A stretch of DNA of 25,392 nucleotides from Bacteroides sp. CAG:709 (GTDB lineage Bacteria; Bacteroidota; Bacteroidia; Bacteroidales; UBA932): contig FR882188.1 in assembly GCA_000434935.1 (NCBI GenBank), positions 80,506 through 105,897 of the forward strand, written 5' to 3'. The notes beneath the pieces are model-generated. The model was not told where the DNA came from. It ran no database searches and saw nothing but the letters and a program-made list of their open reading frames with translations. Both the position numbers and the translations under genes were made by a program. Position 1 is the stretch's first letter. The number at the start of each line of letters is the position of its first letter. This document shows, one piece after another, positions 1 to 7,576 of this stretch.

Positions 1-611
1 TTCCCTACGACATCAATGCCGGTAAGCATTGACGCCTCGGATTCGTTCGGGACGATGAGGGAAACACACCGCAGAAGTTCCTCGGGGAGTTTCGTGGCGG
101 GAGCCGGGTTGAGGACTACTTTCACGCCGGACTCATGGGCTATTTCGGCGGCACGCACTACGGACGCCATTGGAATTTCCAATTGGAGGAGGAGCGTTCC
201 GGCGCTTCTTATTATATCTGCGGAAGCGTCGATGTCTTCGGGAGTGATGTCCGCATTGGCTCCAGATGCTACGACTATCGAGTTCTCAGCCAGCGAATCG
301 ACTGTTATCAATGCTATTCCGGAGGGTTTGTCGGAGTAAAGGATGTGCGAGACGTCCAGACCGCATGAGCGGTAATGTTCCAATGCTTTTTCACCGAACA
401 TGTCCTTACCCAGCTTACATATGAAGGTTACGTCTCCACCTAATCTTCTGGCAGCAACTGCCTGATTGGCGCCCTTTCCTCCGGGGCCCATGCGAAAATC
501 ATCTCCCAACACCGTCTCCCCCGGCTTTGGAAGTTTGGTTGATTTCACTGACATGTCGGTATTGCTGCTTCCGATTATCAGAATTTTTTTACTTGTCATC
601 AGTTGTGTCAT
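1..611 (-). CDS. rbsK: Ribokinase, N-terminal part (cut by window edge)
   Basis: PfkB-family sugar kinase that would phosphorylate D-ribose with ATP in the cytoplasm. Only about 203 N-terminal residues are inside the window; no stop is reached. I translated the minus strand from the ATG at 609-611: MTQLMTSKKILIIGSSNTD, then PKPGETVLGDDF, then the PfkB signature GPGGKGANQAVAARRLGG, and further in NPAPATKLPEE and VPNESEASMLTG, all typical of RbsK. A second in-frame ATG at 597-599 (MTSKKILI) is an alternative start. A -7 box lies about 19 bases upstream of the first ATG. The gene is divergent from a LacI-family regulator, which probably controls it. The missing C-terminal half would hold the catalytic aspartate, so activity cannot be judged here. 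Ribokinase is more likely than another PfkB sugar kinase, but the exact sugar is inferred. Confidence 0.9.
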   Translation of the reverse strand, partial: MTQLMTSKKILIIGSSNTDMSVKSTKLPKPGETVLGDDFRMGPGGKGANQAVAARRLGGDVTFICKLGKDMFGEKALEHYRSCGLDVSHILYSDKPSGIALITVDSLAENSIVVASGANADITPEDIDASADIIRSAGTLLLQLEIPMASVVRAAEIAHESGVKVVLNPAPATKLPEELLRCVSLIVPNESEASMLTGIDVVG

Positions 612-629
612 TATGCGCAATCGTTTTAG

Positions 630-637
630 CAAATATA
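630..637 (-). promoter_or_regulatory. Candidate -7 promoter element for rbsK
   Basis: On the minus strand this reads TATATTTG, a match to the Bacteroidota -7 consensus TAnnTTTG. It would start transcription near 626, some 15 bases before the ribokinase ATG. No clear TTTG box is present at the usual distance upstream. Confidence 0.5.
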
Positions 638-699
638 CGGGTGCTGCGCAAAGAAAGTTCGCATTTTCGCAACTTTTTTGCACCATTTTCGCCTATTTC

Positions 700-728
700 T
701 TGCGCAAAAACGTTTCATTATTGCGCAA
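700..728. promoter_or_regulatory. Paired TTGCGCAA palindromes with central AAACGTTT, candidate operator
   Basis: Two perfect palindromes TTGCGCAA lie at 700-707 and 721-728, 21 bases apart (about two helical turns). The palindrome AAACGTTT sits between them at 708-715. AAACGTTT and a second site AATCGTTT at 619-626 both fit the AAnCGnTT core common in LacI-family operators; the second overlaps the predicted rbsK start point. Shorter TGCGCAA copies occur at 614-620 and 645-651. The position between rbsK and the lacI-type gene makes these the best candidate binding sites for that regulator. This is a sequence-only inference. Confidence 0.45.
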
Positions 729-736
729 TATTTTCA

Positions 737-744
737 TATATTTG
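737..744 (+). promoter_or_regulatory. Candidate -7 promoter element for the LacI-family gene
   Basis: TATATTTG matches TAnnTTTG and lies 25 bases upstream of the ATG at 770, giving a leader of about 20 bases. The nearby palindrome at 721-728 would place a bound repressor directly over the promoter, as expected for autoregulation. Confidence 0.55.
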
Positions 745-769
745 CGCCGGACACTAAAAAGAAGCCAAC

Positions 770-1786
770 ATGAAAGAGACACTTGCAGGTCTTGCGGCCA
801 AGACCGGTTTTTCGATAACGACCATATCCAGAGTTCTCAGCGGGAAGGCAGACCTGCATAGAATCAGTCCGGAGACCAGAGAAAAAATCTTGACAGCAGC
901 CAGGGAGAACAATTATTTCCCGAATCTTGTTGCGCAAAATCTCAGGACAAACCGCACAAATACCATCGGGCTGATGCTGCCTTCCGTAGCGAACCCTTAC
1001 TTTGCCGACATTGCAAGTTCAGTAATCGAGGAAGCCCGGCACAGGAACTACACCACCATCGTCCTGGACTCTGCAGAAAGTCCTGAACTGGAAAAGGACG
1101 GCATTTCCTCCCTGATGTCCAGACAAGTGGACGGCATCATTGCGGTTCCGTGCGGCGACGACCCGTCACTGTTCGAGGAAATCAACCGGAAATTCATCCC
1201 GGTAATTCTCATTGACCGTTATTTCTCAAATTCAATGCTGCCGTACATCACCACAAACAATTACCTCGGCGGAATTGACGCCGTCAACCTATTGATAATG
1301 AACGGGCATTCCAACATAGCCTGCATCCAGGGAGTGGTCAATTCCTTGCCGAACAAGAAGCGAGTGGCAGGATACTTGGCGGCATTGGACAAGGCCGGCA
1401 TCAAAGACAAGGCTCTGGTAGTGGGCAATGATTTTTCGATCCAAAACGGTTATCTGGAAACCAAGCTTCTTCTGAACAAGACTGACCGGCCTACAGCGAT
1501 TTTCGCCCTGAGCAATACCATAATGCTCGGAGCATTCCGGGCAATCCGCGAGGCAGGATTGAAAATCCCCGAAGACATTTCATTGGTAGCGTTCGACAAT
1601 AACATTTATATGGACTACATGACCCCGGCGATTACCCGCATAGGACAACCCACCGAAGAAATGGGCAAGTTGGCCACAAAACTACTGTTCGAATGCATCT
1701 CTTCCGGAGAGCGCAGCACCACGCAGATAGAACTATCTCCGACCCTGATCACCGGCGCTTCCGTCGGCACACCTACCAGCCAATGA
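770..1786 (+). CDS. LacI-family transcriptional regulator
   Basis: DNA-binding repressor or activator of a sugar-use locus, 338 residues, the usual length for the family. Residues 3-24 form the LacI helix-turn-helix (LAGLAAKTGFSITTISRVLSG), followed by a hinge-like region with LVAQNLRTNRTNTIGLMLP near 54-72. The periplasmic-binding-protein-like effector domain follows (NPYFADIASSVIEEARHRNY, VDGIIAVPCGDD, IPVILIDRYF, and PEDISLVAFDN toward the end). The ATG at 770 is chosen because it gives the standard N-terminus and lies just behind a -7 box. The gene is divergent from ribokinase, so a ribose or related pentose/nucleoside signal is the simplest guess. It runs convergently into the methyltransferase gene only 45 bases away; I see no strong terminator there. 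Confidence 0.93.
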   Translation: MKETLAGLAAKTGFSITTISRVLSGKADLHRISPETREKILTAARENNYFPNLVAQNLRTNRTNTIGLMLPSVANPYFADIASSVIEEARHRNYTTIVLDSAESPELEKDGISSLMSRQVDGIIAVPCGDDPSLFEEINRKFIPVILIDRYFSNSMLPYITTNNYLGGIDAVNLLIMNGHSNIACIQGVVNSLPNKKRVAGYLAALDKAGIKDKALVVGNDFSIQNGYLETKLLLNKTDRPTAIFALSNTIMLGAFRAIREAGLKIPEDISLVAFDNNIYMDYMTPAITRIGQPTEEMGKLATKLLFECISSGERSTTQIELSPTLITGASVGTPTSQ

Positions 1787-1831
1787 TGACCCGATAGATT
1801 CGGATAGATAATTTAGAGCAATCAGGAAGAA

Positions 1832-3430
1832 TCATATCGAAAAATTAAAGGTAAGTTGATGAGCAGCAGGCTGCCGTTTGCGACTCTTGACGCGAGGTAC
1901 AGAAACTATTTTTGCCACCGTGTCGTTCAACAGAGACATGTCAAAAGAGAGGTACGCTTTCAATAAACGTTTGACCAATGATTCGTCAATCGAGTTCACA
2001 TCAGGCATAACTAGTTTGCGCAGGTATTGGCTCTGCCAACGGGGATAGCCGCCGTTCACGCAATTAGTGATGTTAAGAAGTTGATTCTTCACAAAGTCAG
2101 ACATCAGCATTGCGCTGAGCAACTGGAGTTGGAGAACCGAACCTCCCGTTATGTAGTATAGGTTGTGCTGGGGATAGAATCGACCCTCATCGACAAATAT
2201 TAGTTGATTCTTGGAAATATCCGGCAACAGCACTTTAGGGGAATCCTTCAATGTCGTGATGATGCGATCGATTGTCTTGTACCATTTTTCTGGATTCTTC
2301 TTGGCGATATGACGTTTCTGCAAAGCCTCACGATGCGAAATGAGGTATTCCGCCGCTTGTGGAAAATCCTCCAGATTGATAAGTTCTCCGTCTTGTTTAT
2401 ACGGATTCAGCAGATATTGTCCGGACCACTTCAGGTGATTGCCGGACATATCCCTTGCATTCAAGGCTGGAAGAAGCAGTTCAGTCTCAACTTTCAAAGG
2501 AAGGTCCTTTCCTATGAAAATAGAATCTGCGCCCGTAGCAATCCCTATGCCCACATGGAATCCCATCTCTTCGATGGTCAACAATGTATCATCGTTCTGC
2601 AGAGGGTTGAATATATGGCTCCAATCATCTGATGTTGGCGAGGAAAGCGATGTCTGTTGGTTCCTGCTTAATTGTTTGATAGAGTTCAACTGAGAAAAAG
2701 AGAATGTGGAATCCGGCTTGGAGTTGGAAATCAATGTGATTGCCGGATAGGCCAGAACATCTTCCTGAAATGCGTCAGGGGCTTTCTCCAGTGAGATTAT
2801 CGATTTCAGTTGGAAATCTTGAGCAATCAACCTTCGCAGTTTCTTTCCATATTCGTTCTTGAGCCAACGATTGGAGCATATGAAGCAATGCTGTCCTCCT
2901 TGGTTCAAATGTTTCAATGTCTTCTCAAAGAAGAGAATGTAAAGATCTGCCCTATAGTGAAATGTGCGAAAATGCTGCTTATAGCGCGATATGAGTTCAG
3001 TGGGTATATGTTCATAACGAATATATGGTGGATTGCCTACAATGATATCAAAAGACTGAATACTTGTTGACAGAAAATCAGCCTGCCTGATATTGACATT
3101 CGGAAGTAATGAAAATCCGGCTTCCGCCAATCTTGCAAGGCAGGATTCTATTTTGTCTCCATCAATGTCATATGCGAAGACATTGCTTCGAAAAGCCTTG
3201 TTGAAATCGAAATTGAATTTATTTGAGGAATCCAGAAGACGCCGGGCAATCTCAATGACGAATTCTCCTTCACCGCAGGATGGCTCAAGAATGCTTGTCT
3301 TGCTAAGATCCTTATCGGTAGTGTAACCGACTAAATCCAGCATATAAGATACTACTTCCGGGGATGTGAATACATCTCCGTGTGTTCCGCCTGAACGGCG
3401 TATGCCGTATTTGCTATTGCTGGAACTCAT
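1832..3430 (-). CDS. Type II DNA adenine-N6 methyltransferase (XhoI/PaeR7I-type partner)
   Basis: Modification enzyme that would protect host DNA by N6-adenine methylation. It has 532 residues. The AdoMet-binding motif I is at 49-57 (EPSCGEGEF), the second acidic element near 87-91 (AYDIDGD), and the catalytic motif IV at 133-136 (NPPY, in DIIVGNPPYIRYE). Motif I before NPPY places it in the gamma (TaqI-like) group. The second half (from about residue 290) is the probable target-recognition domain, with WYKTIDRI and NGGYPRW-like patches. Its start overlaps the end of the endonuclease gene by 17 bases, indicating co-transcription and possibly translational coupling. The restriction partner implies CTCGAG as the target, but this is inference from that partner's family. 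Local base composition is AT-richer than the flanking dap and lacI genes, consistent with acquisition by transfer. Confidence 0.92.
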   Translation of the reverse strand: MSSSNSKYGIRRSGGTHGDVFTSPEVVSYMLDLVGYTTDKDLSKTSILEPSCGEGEFVIEIARRLLDSSNKFNFDFNKAFRSNVFAYDIDGDKIESCLARLAEAGFSLLPNVNIRQADFLSTSIQSFDIIVGNPPYIRYEHIPTELISRYKQHFRTFHYRADLYILFFEKTLKHLNQGGQHCFICSNRWLKNEYGKKLRRLIAQDFQLKSIISLEKAPDAFQEDVLAYPAITLISNSKPDSTFSFSQLNSIKQLSRNQQTSLSSPTSDDWSHIFNPLQNDDTLLTIEEMGFHVGIGIATGADSIFIGKDLPLKVETELLLPALNARDMSGNHLKWSGQYLLNPYKQDGELINLEDFPQAAEYLISHREALQKRHIAKKNPEKWYKTIDRIITTLKDSPKVLLPDISKNQLIFVDEGRFYPQHNLYYITGGSVLQLQLLSAMLMSDFVKNQLLNITNCVNGGYPRWQSQYLRKLVMPDVNSIDESLVKRLLKAYLSFDMSLLNDTVAKIVSVPRVKSRKRQPAAHQLTFNFSI

Positions 3431-4118
3431 TGATATTTCCGACTATATGACCGATAAATGATCTGATGAATATTTCGACAGATGTGTCTGTCGAGATGTC
3501 TTCGAAATGGTCTGGTCCGCTGGTGCAAATCAACGCGGCCATAGAATAATGTCTTTCAAGAATAAGCTTCTGACAAAGAATCCGATAACGGTCAAGATAA
3601 CTGGCGTTTTTGAATTCAGGAAGCACTGAATAATGCGGCTCATTGTTGCGGATAGCACATGTGGATTTTTCATCTTTACCGACAATGGTAAGGTAACCTA
3701 TCCATGGCGCAGTCTGGTCAGGAAACTGATTTTCCCTAAATGCTGTCCACAAGTCAACTGCGGAGCCAATTGCTTCTTCAGCACGATTGTTCAAATTGTT
3801 GCCATAGGAACCAATCTGAGATTTTAATTCAATTGCTGCAATCAATTTCTTATTCGGAGCAATAATTAGAAAATCCCAGTCTTTGGATGAACGGAAATAC
3901 CCAGGCAGATATGCCTGTTTTGTGTATATGCACGCTTCAGGGACTCCCTGTTCAATTGCAATTGTTCGGAGCAAGTCTGCAAACGCGTCCAACTGTTTGC
4001 CGCCGACAACGGCTCCTCGGTTGGATGATTCGTTACTGGCGGACAACTGCTTTTGTTTGATCTCCCAAAAGGACTTGACTGCTGCCTTGACGAGAGACTT
4101 ATGATAGTTTTCTTTCAT
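3414..4118 (-). CDS. Type II restriction endonuclease, XhoI/PaeR7I family
   Basis: Predicted endonuclease that cuts unmethylated CTCGAG. From the ATG at 4116-4118 it has 234 residues, close to the roughly 245 of XhoI and PaeR7I. The family core is plain: SFWEIKQKQL at 16-25, RGAVVGGKQLDAF at 34-46, LPGYFRSSKDWDFLII at 71-86, then IAAIELKSQIGSYGNNLNNR to 112 and EEAIGSAVDLWTAFRE. The PD-(D/E)XK site is read as D82 with E97-L-K99. A longer reading from a GTG at 4184 is open, but the family N-terminus and the -7 box at 4166-4173, which lies inside that extension, favour the ATG at 4118. The gene precedes and overlaps its methyltransferase. No controller (C-protein) gene is visible. Family assignment is firm; the exact recognition site is inferred. 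Confidence 0.9.
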   Translation of the reverse strand: MKENYHKSLVKAAVKSFWEIKQKQLSASNESSNRGAVVGGKQLDAFADLLRTIAIEQGVPEACIYTKQAYLPGYFRSSKDWDFLIIAPNKKLIAAIELKSQIGSYGNNLNNRAEEAIGSAVDLWTAFRENQFPDQTAPWIGYLTIVGKDEKSTCAIRNNEPHYSVLPEFKNASYLDRYRILCQKLILERHYSMAALICTSGPDHFEDISTDTSVEIFIRSFIGHIVGNINEFQQ

Positions 4119-4165
4119 AACCTTATTCAAGTTTTGCGAGTTATCTTTAGTCCAAGGACCATTTA

Positions 4166-4173
4166 CAAAGTTA
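4166..4173 (-). promoter_or_regulatory. Candidate -7 promoter element for the restriction-modification genes
   Basis: Minus-strand TAACTTTG matches TAnnTTTG. Transcription from here would start near 4162 and leave a leader of about 45 bases before the ATG at 4118. No good TTTG box is seen at 19-21 bases; a TTTA lies 23 bases upstream. The remaining DNA up to dapF (4185-4323) holds nothing I can identify. Confidence 0.4.
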
Positions 4174-4323
4174 TGAAATATCACACATAATCGCCCTAAA
4201 TTTTCAGAAAAGAATGAATGTACCGTCCCAAAGTATTCCTGTCCACCTTGCAGATCGGCCTCCCGAGAACCACCCCCTCCGCCTTCTTTCTTGCAAGCGC
4301 CAGCTTTCCCCGATGCGATGCAA

Positions 4324-5172
4324 TTAAATCTCCACGCGGCAGATGAAGGCGGCGGGGCCTTGGAGCCAGATGTCAGTGAAGCGGGAGGCGGACGGAGCGG
4401 GGTGGAGTGAGGGGGTGAAGGTCACGGAGAGGTCGGAGATGCGGGCGTGGACGGTGATTTGGCAAGATTCCAGGTCATCGCAGCGGGTTGACTGCCGGGC
4501 TGCCAATCTGGTGGCAAGCCATGTGGCAAGAGAGGAGGCCACTATTCCGGTGCCACATGCAAGTGTCTCATCTTCAACACCTTTCTCGAATGTGCGGACA
4601 GTGATTTCCTGGCCGGGGATATTGACTTGGACGAAATTCACATTGACGCCTTGAGGGGCGAAACGCGGGTCGTGACGAAGACGGCGGCCCTCGCCGGTCA
4701 CATCGTAATCGGCCACATTGTCCACGAAATGGACGAGATGACGGGTGCCTGTATCGAGAAACCAGTCGGCGCCATAAGGCTCTGCCCCGGACACATCGCG
4801 CATCTTCAGACGGACCACACGCGGCGTTTTCGAGAACGCAGCAGGCACTTCAGTCCCCGGAATCAGCTCTGCAATGTGCTGACCGTCAGGAGCATTGAAA
4901 GAAAAATGCGTGAAGCCCAAATCGGCAGCGAAGGCCACGATACAACGGCCGCCGTTGCCGCACATCATGCCGCCGGACCCGTCGGAATTGTAATAACGCA
5001 TACGGAAATCCAGCTCCGGATCACGCTCCAGAACCATCACGCCATCAGCCCCGACACCCGTATGACGGTCACAGACAGACGCAATCTGCTGCGCGGTCAG
5101 GTCAATGTTTTCGTCCCGTCCGTCAGCAATCATGAAATCATTCCCGGCTCCGTGATATTTATAGAAAACCAT
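4324..5172 (-). CDS. dapF: Diaminopimelate epimerase
   Basis: Converts LL-diaminopimelate to meso-diaminopimelate, the form used in peptidoglycan and for lysine. It has 282 residues from the ATG at 5170-5172; an upstream in-frame extension from 5235 lies inside dapD and is rejected because MVFYKYHGAGNDF is the family N-terminus. The two catalytic cysteines are visible: C71 in MMCGNGGRC and C206 in ETLACGTG. GVGADGVMVLERD at 39-51 and RFTDIWLQGPAAFIC near the C-terminus also fit. The segment around 220-235 (ARQSTRCDDLESC) looks like a small insertion. It is the last gene of the operon, 13 bases behind dapD. Confidence 0.96.
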   Translation of the reverse strand: MVFYKYHGAGNDFMIADGRDENIDLTAQQIASVCDRHTGVGADGVMVLERDPELDFRMRYYNSDGSGGMMCGNGGRCIVAFAADLGFTHFSFNAPDGQHIAELIPGTEVPAAFSKTPRVVRLKMRDVSGAEPYGADWFLDTGTRHLVHFVDNVADYDVTGEGRRLRHDPRFAPQGVNVNFVQVNIPGQEITVRTFEKGVEDETLACGTGIVASSLATWLATRLAARQSTRCDDLESCQITVHARISDLSVTFTPSLHPAPSASRFTDIWLQGPAAFICRVEI

Positions 5173-5185
5173 ATGAGTCAATACA

Positions 5186-5959
5186 TTATCGCAGCAAATC
5201 CTCCAGTTCCACGGACGCATCAGTCTTGCTGTCACGATACTTCACGATCACAGGAGTATAAACGTGGATTCCGTCTTCTGCTCCAGGTCCCTTGCATATC
5301 GGGCGGCTGCCAGCCACGACGACAGCACCGGCCGGAACGGTAAGACGGCCATTCTCATCAGGACGGATATAGCCGCCATTTACGGCATCGTATAATGCTG
5401 TAGATCTGTTGATTATGACTCCGGAACCGAGAACTGCACCCTCTCCTACCAGGATACCCTCGTAGATGCCGCAATTTCCGCCCACGAAAACATTGTCCTC
5501 AATGATTACCGGCATTGCGCCGACAGGCTCAAGTACGCCACCGATCTGGGCGGCAGCAGCGATGTGGACGTTCTTCCCGATTTGCGCGCAGGACCCCACA
5601 AGTGCGTGAGAATCAATCATTGAGCCGGCATCGACATAGGCGCCGATATTGACGTAGGCCGGCGGCATCATGATAACCGACGGCGCCAGGAACGCTCCAC
5701 GACGGACCGAACTGCCGCCAGGGACAATGCGGACCTTGTCCTCGACCGTGAACCGGCGGACAGGAATGGTATCCTTGTCAATGAATGAGAACTGTCCCTC
5801 CGACATGTCGGCCAATGCTCCGAGACGGAAACCGGCCAGTATGGTTTCCTTTATCCATGAGTTCACAACCCATTGGCCGTCAATCTTTTCAGCTACGCGT
5901 ATCTTACCGGTTTCCAGGTCTGCACAGACCTCCAGAAACCGTTCTTTAGTCATGTCCAT
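5186..5959 (-). CDS. dapD: Tetrahydrodipicolinate N-succinyltransferase
   Basis: Transfers succinyl from succinyl-CoA to tetrahydrodipicolinate, committing the pathway to the succinylase route of diaminopimelate synthesis. It has 257 residues (related enzymes are about 270). An alpha-helical N-terminal domain (FLEVCADLETGKIRVAEK) is followed by VVNSWIKETILAGFRLG, and a left-handed beta-helix of hexapeptide repeats runs from about 85 to 205 (IMMPPAYVNIGAYVDAGSM, SCAQIGKNVHIAAAAQIGG, EDNVFVGGNCGIYEG). An alternative start is the ATG at 5953. It starts 3 bases after the dapA stop. Its presence implies that a DapC aminotransferase and a DapE desuccinylase exist; neither is obvious here except possibly the M20 enzyme at the head of the operon. 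Confidence 0.96.
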   Translation of the reverse strand: MDMTKERFLEVCADLETGKIRVAEKIDGQWVVNSWIKETILAGFRLGALADMSEGQFSFIDKDTIPVRRFTVEDKVRIVPGGSSVRRGAFLAPSVIMMPPAYVNIGAYVDAGSMIDSHALVGSCAQIGKNVHIAAAAQIGGVLEPVGAMPVIIEDNVFVGGNCGIYEGILVGEGAVLGSGVIINRSTALYDAVNGGYIRPDENGRLTVPAGAVVVAGSRPICKGPGAEDGIHVYTPVIVKYRDSKTDASVELEDLLR

Positions 5960-5962
5960 AAT

Positions 5963-6838
5963 TTATAGCAATTCAAGTTTTCGCAACACGTCGGCGAGCA
6001 ATGCCCGGGTTCCCCCGGTGGCTGGAAGCAGCGGCAGACGCATTTCATCACTGCAAAGTCCCATGAGGGAAAGCGCCGCCTTGGCAGGTATCGGATTACT
6101 CTCGACGAAACATGCGTGATAAAGCGGCATAAGGCTGTTGTTCAAGCGGATAGCCTCTTTCAAATCAGATGCGGCCACTGCCCGGGTCAATGCTTTCATT
6201 TGTTCCGGAGCCATATTGGAGGCCACGCTTATCACACCGTCCGCACCGCACGCCATGAGCGGAAGCGTCTGGTCATCATTGCCGCTGAGGACGGTGAAGC
6301 CCTCCGGAGCCTGACGTTTGATGTCAATGATCTGGGCAATGTCGCCGGAAGCTTCCTTGACAGCGGTAATATTCGGGATTTCCGCCAGACGAAGAGTGGT
6401 TTCCGTCTTCATATTGGTACCGGTACGGCCGGGAACATTGTATAGGATCACCTGTCTGTCAGTTTCTTCCGCAACAGCCTTAAAATATTGATACAGACCT
6501 TCTTGCGTAGGCTTATTGTAAAACGGAACGACTATCAGATAGGCATCTGCCCCATGTCCGTCCAGCAGACGCATGTTCTGCACTGTCGCCGTCAATGAAT
6601 TGGATCCGGCACCGGCGACAATCGGAAGTCCGTTGCTTTCCTCCCTGGCAATTTCCAGAATCTTCACTTTCTCGGCATCGGTGAGGCAAGGTGTCTCTGC
6701 TGTAGAGCCGAGCGGCACGAGGAAATCCACGCCCGCTTCCACCTGACGTCTGACCAAGTTCCTGAATGCTTTCCAGTCGACTTCTCCATCGACGAACGGC
6801 GTCACGAGCGCCGTCGCCAAACCTTTAAAATCTACCAT
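5963..6838 (-). CDS. dapA: 4-hydroxy-tetrahydrodipicolinate synthase
   Basis: Condenses aspartate semialdehyde with pyruvate, the first step unique to diaminopimelate/lysine synthesis. It has 291 residues from the ATG at 6836-6838, the usual length; a TTG twelve bases upstream is in frame but less likely. The TIM-barrel Schiff-base lysine is K161 (in ITAVKEASGDI), and the catalytic-triad tyrosine is Y133 (in VILYNVPGRTG). The substrate loop reads PLGSTAETPCLT at 42-53, with serine where GTTGE is common. It follows dapB by 27 bases and is directly preceded by a 13-base leader element that is repeated before dapB. Confidence 0.97.
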   Translation of the reverse strand: MVDFKGLATALVTPFVDGEVDWKAFRNLVRRQVEAGVDFLVPLGSTAETPCLTDAEKVKILEIAREESNGLPIVAGAGSNSLTATVQNMRLLDGHGADAYLIVVPFYNKPTQEGLYQYFKAVAEETDRQVILYNVPGRTGTNMKTETTLRLAEIPNITAVKEASGDIAQIIDIKRQAPEGFTVLSGNDDQTLPLMACGADGVISVASNMAPEQMKALTRAVAASDLKEAIRLNNSLMPLYHACFVESNPIPAKAALSLMGLCSDEMRLPLLPATGGTRALLADVLRKLELL

Positions 6839-6841
6839 AGT

Positions 6842-6854
6842 ACCTATCAATTAA
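6842..6854 (-). repeat. 13-base leader element before dapA, copy 2 of 2
   Basis: Minus-strand TTAATTGATAGGT, ending three bases before the dapA ATG. The identical 13 bases precede dapB at 7564-7576. It may serve as a shared translation-start or RNA-processing signal; no such element is known to me. Confidence 0.5.
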
Positions 6855-6865
6855 TTACAATTCCT

Positions 6866-7561
6866 CTATGCCTCTCCGATGAACAGTTCGCGGAATTCAT
6901 AGACGTTACGCTCGCGGGCGGAATTGCCGAGCAGATTATCCGCCATGCCGGCAGCCATAACCGCGCCTTCCGCGAAGCCCTGCCTCGTAAACGCCTCATG
7001 CTCAAGCGTAAGCCTGTCGCAAGACCCTTCAAAACCGACCGTATGAATTCCCGCCAATTCGCCGACGCGAACGGACGCGACATCCGTTTTCAGCCCCATG
7101 TTCCTGTCAATGTCCGCCGCCAATGTCTTCGCGGTCCCGCTAGGCGCGTCCAGTTTATGACAATGATGCTTTTCCACAATGTATGGTGCATATCCGCCAT
7201 TTTTAGCCAGCAGTTTGGAAACCAAGTCCACAGCCGCCGAAAGGACATTGACCCCGACGGAGAAGTTCGAACCCCAGATGAGCGGCGTATTGCATTTTTC
7301 GAAATAGCCGAAAATCTCGCCGCTGATGTCATACCATCCTGTAGTTCCCACGACTGCAGCCGCAAAATTCTCCGCAATGAACTTATAATTGGCACGGAAG
7401 GCATCAGGAGTGGTAAAGTCAATGCAGATGCTGCGTTTCGCCACTTCCTTGTCGACAGACACGATATCTTCCGATTTGCCGGAACACGTCAAGCCTCTTG
7501 ATTGCAGGACTTCCTCAATCATTTTTCCCATCCTGCCATATCCGCTTATAAAAATTTCCAT
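6866..7561 (-). CDS. dapB: 4-hydroxy-tetrahydrodipicolinate reductase
   Basis: NAD(P)H-dependent reduction to tetrahydrodipicolinate, the substrate of DapD. It has 231 residues, shorter than the roughly 270 of the enterobacterial enzyme but usual for this phylum. The Rossmann dinucleotide motif is at 5-12 (ISGYGRMG). The catalytic and substrate-binding segment EKHHCHKLDAPSGTA is at 130-144, holding the paired histidines and the lysine. SNFSVGVNVL at 98-107 also fits. The start ATG at 7559-7561 lies 11 bases after the lysC stop. The order lysC-dapB-dapA-dapD-dapF follows the biochemical order almost exactly. Confidence 0.96.
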   Translation of the reverse strand: MEIFISGYGRMGKMIEEVLQSRGLTCSGKSEDIVSVDKEVAKRSICIDFTTPDAFRANYKFIAENFAAAVVGTTGWYDISGEIFGYFEKCNTPLIWGSNFSVGVNVLSAAVDLVSKLLAKNGGYAPYIVEKHHCHKLDAPSGTAKTLAADIDRNMGLKTDVASVRVGELAGIHTVGFEGSCDRLTLEHEAFTRQGFAEGAVMAAGMADNLLGNSARERNVYEFRELFIGEA

Positions 7562-7563
7562 AA

Positions 7564-7576
7564 ACCTATCAATTAA
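7564..7576 (-). repeat. 13-base leader element before dapB, copy 1 of 2
   Basis: Minus-strand TTAATTGATAGGT, overlapping the lysC stop codon and ending two bases before the dapB ATG. Identical to 6842-6854 before dapA. Confidence 0.5.

Noticed and set aside
930..937. TTGCGCAA inside the lacI-type gene as a further operator
   Set aside because: It encodes part of LVAQNLRT, a segment well conserved at the hinge of LacI proteins, so coding constraint explains it.
4119..4184. N-terminal extension of the restriction endonuclease from a GTG at 4184
   Set aside because: The family N-terminus fits the ATG at 4118, and the only good promoter box lies inside the extension.
4627..5343. 238-codon open frame on the plus strand
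   Set aside because: Antisense to dapF and dapD, which have clear catalytic motifs; a by-product of GC-rich codons.
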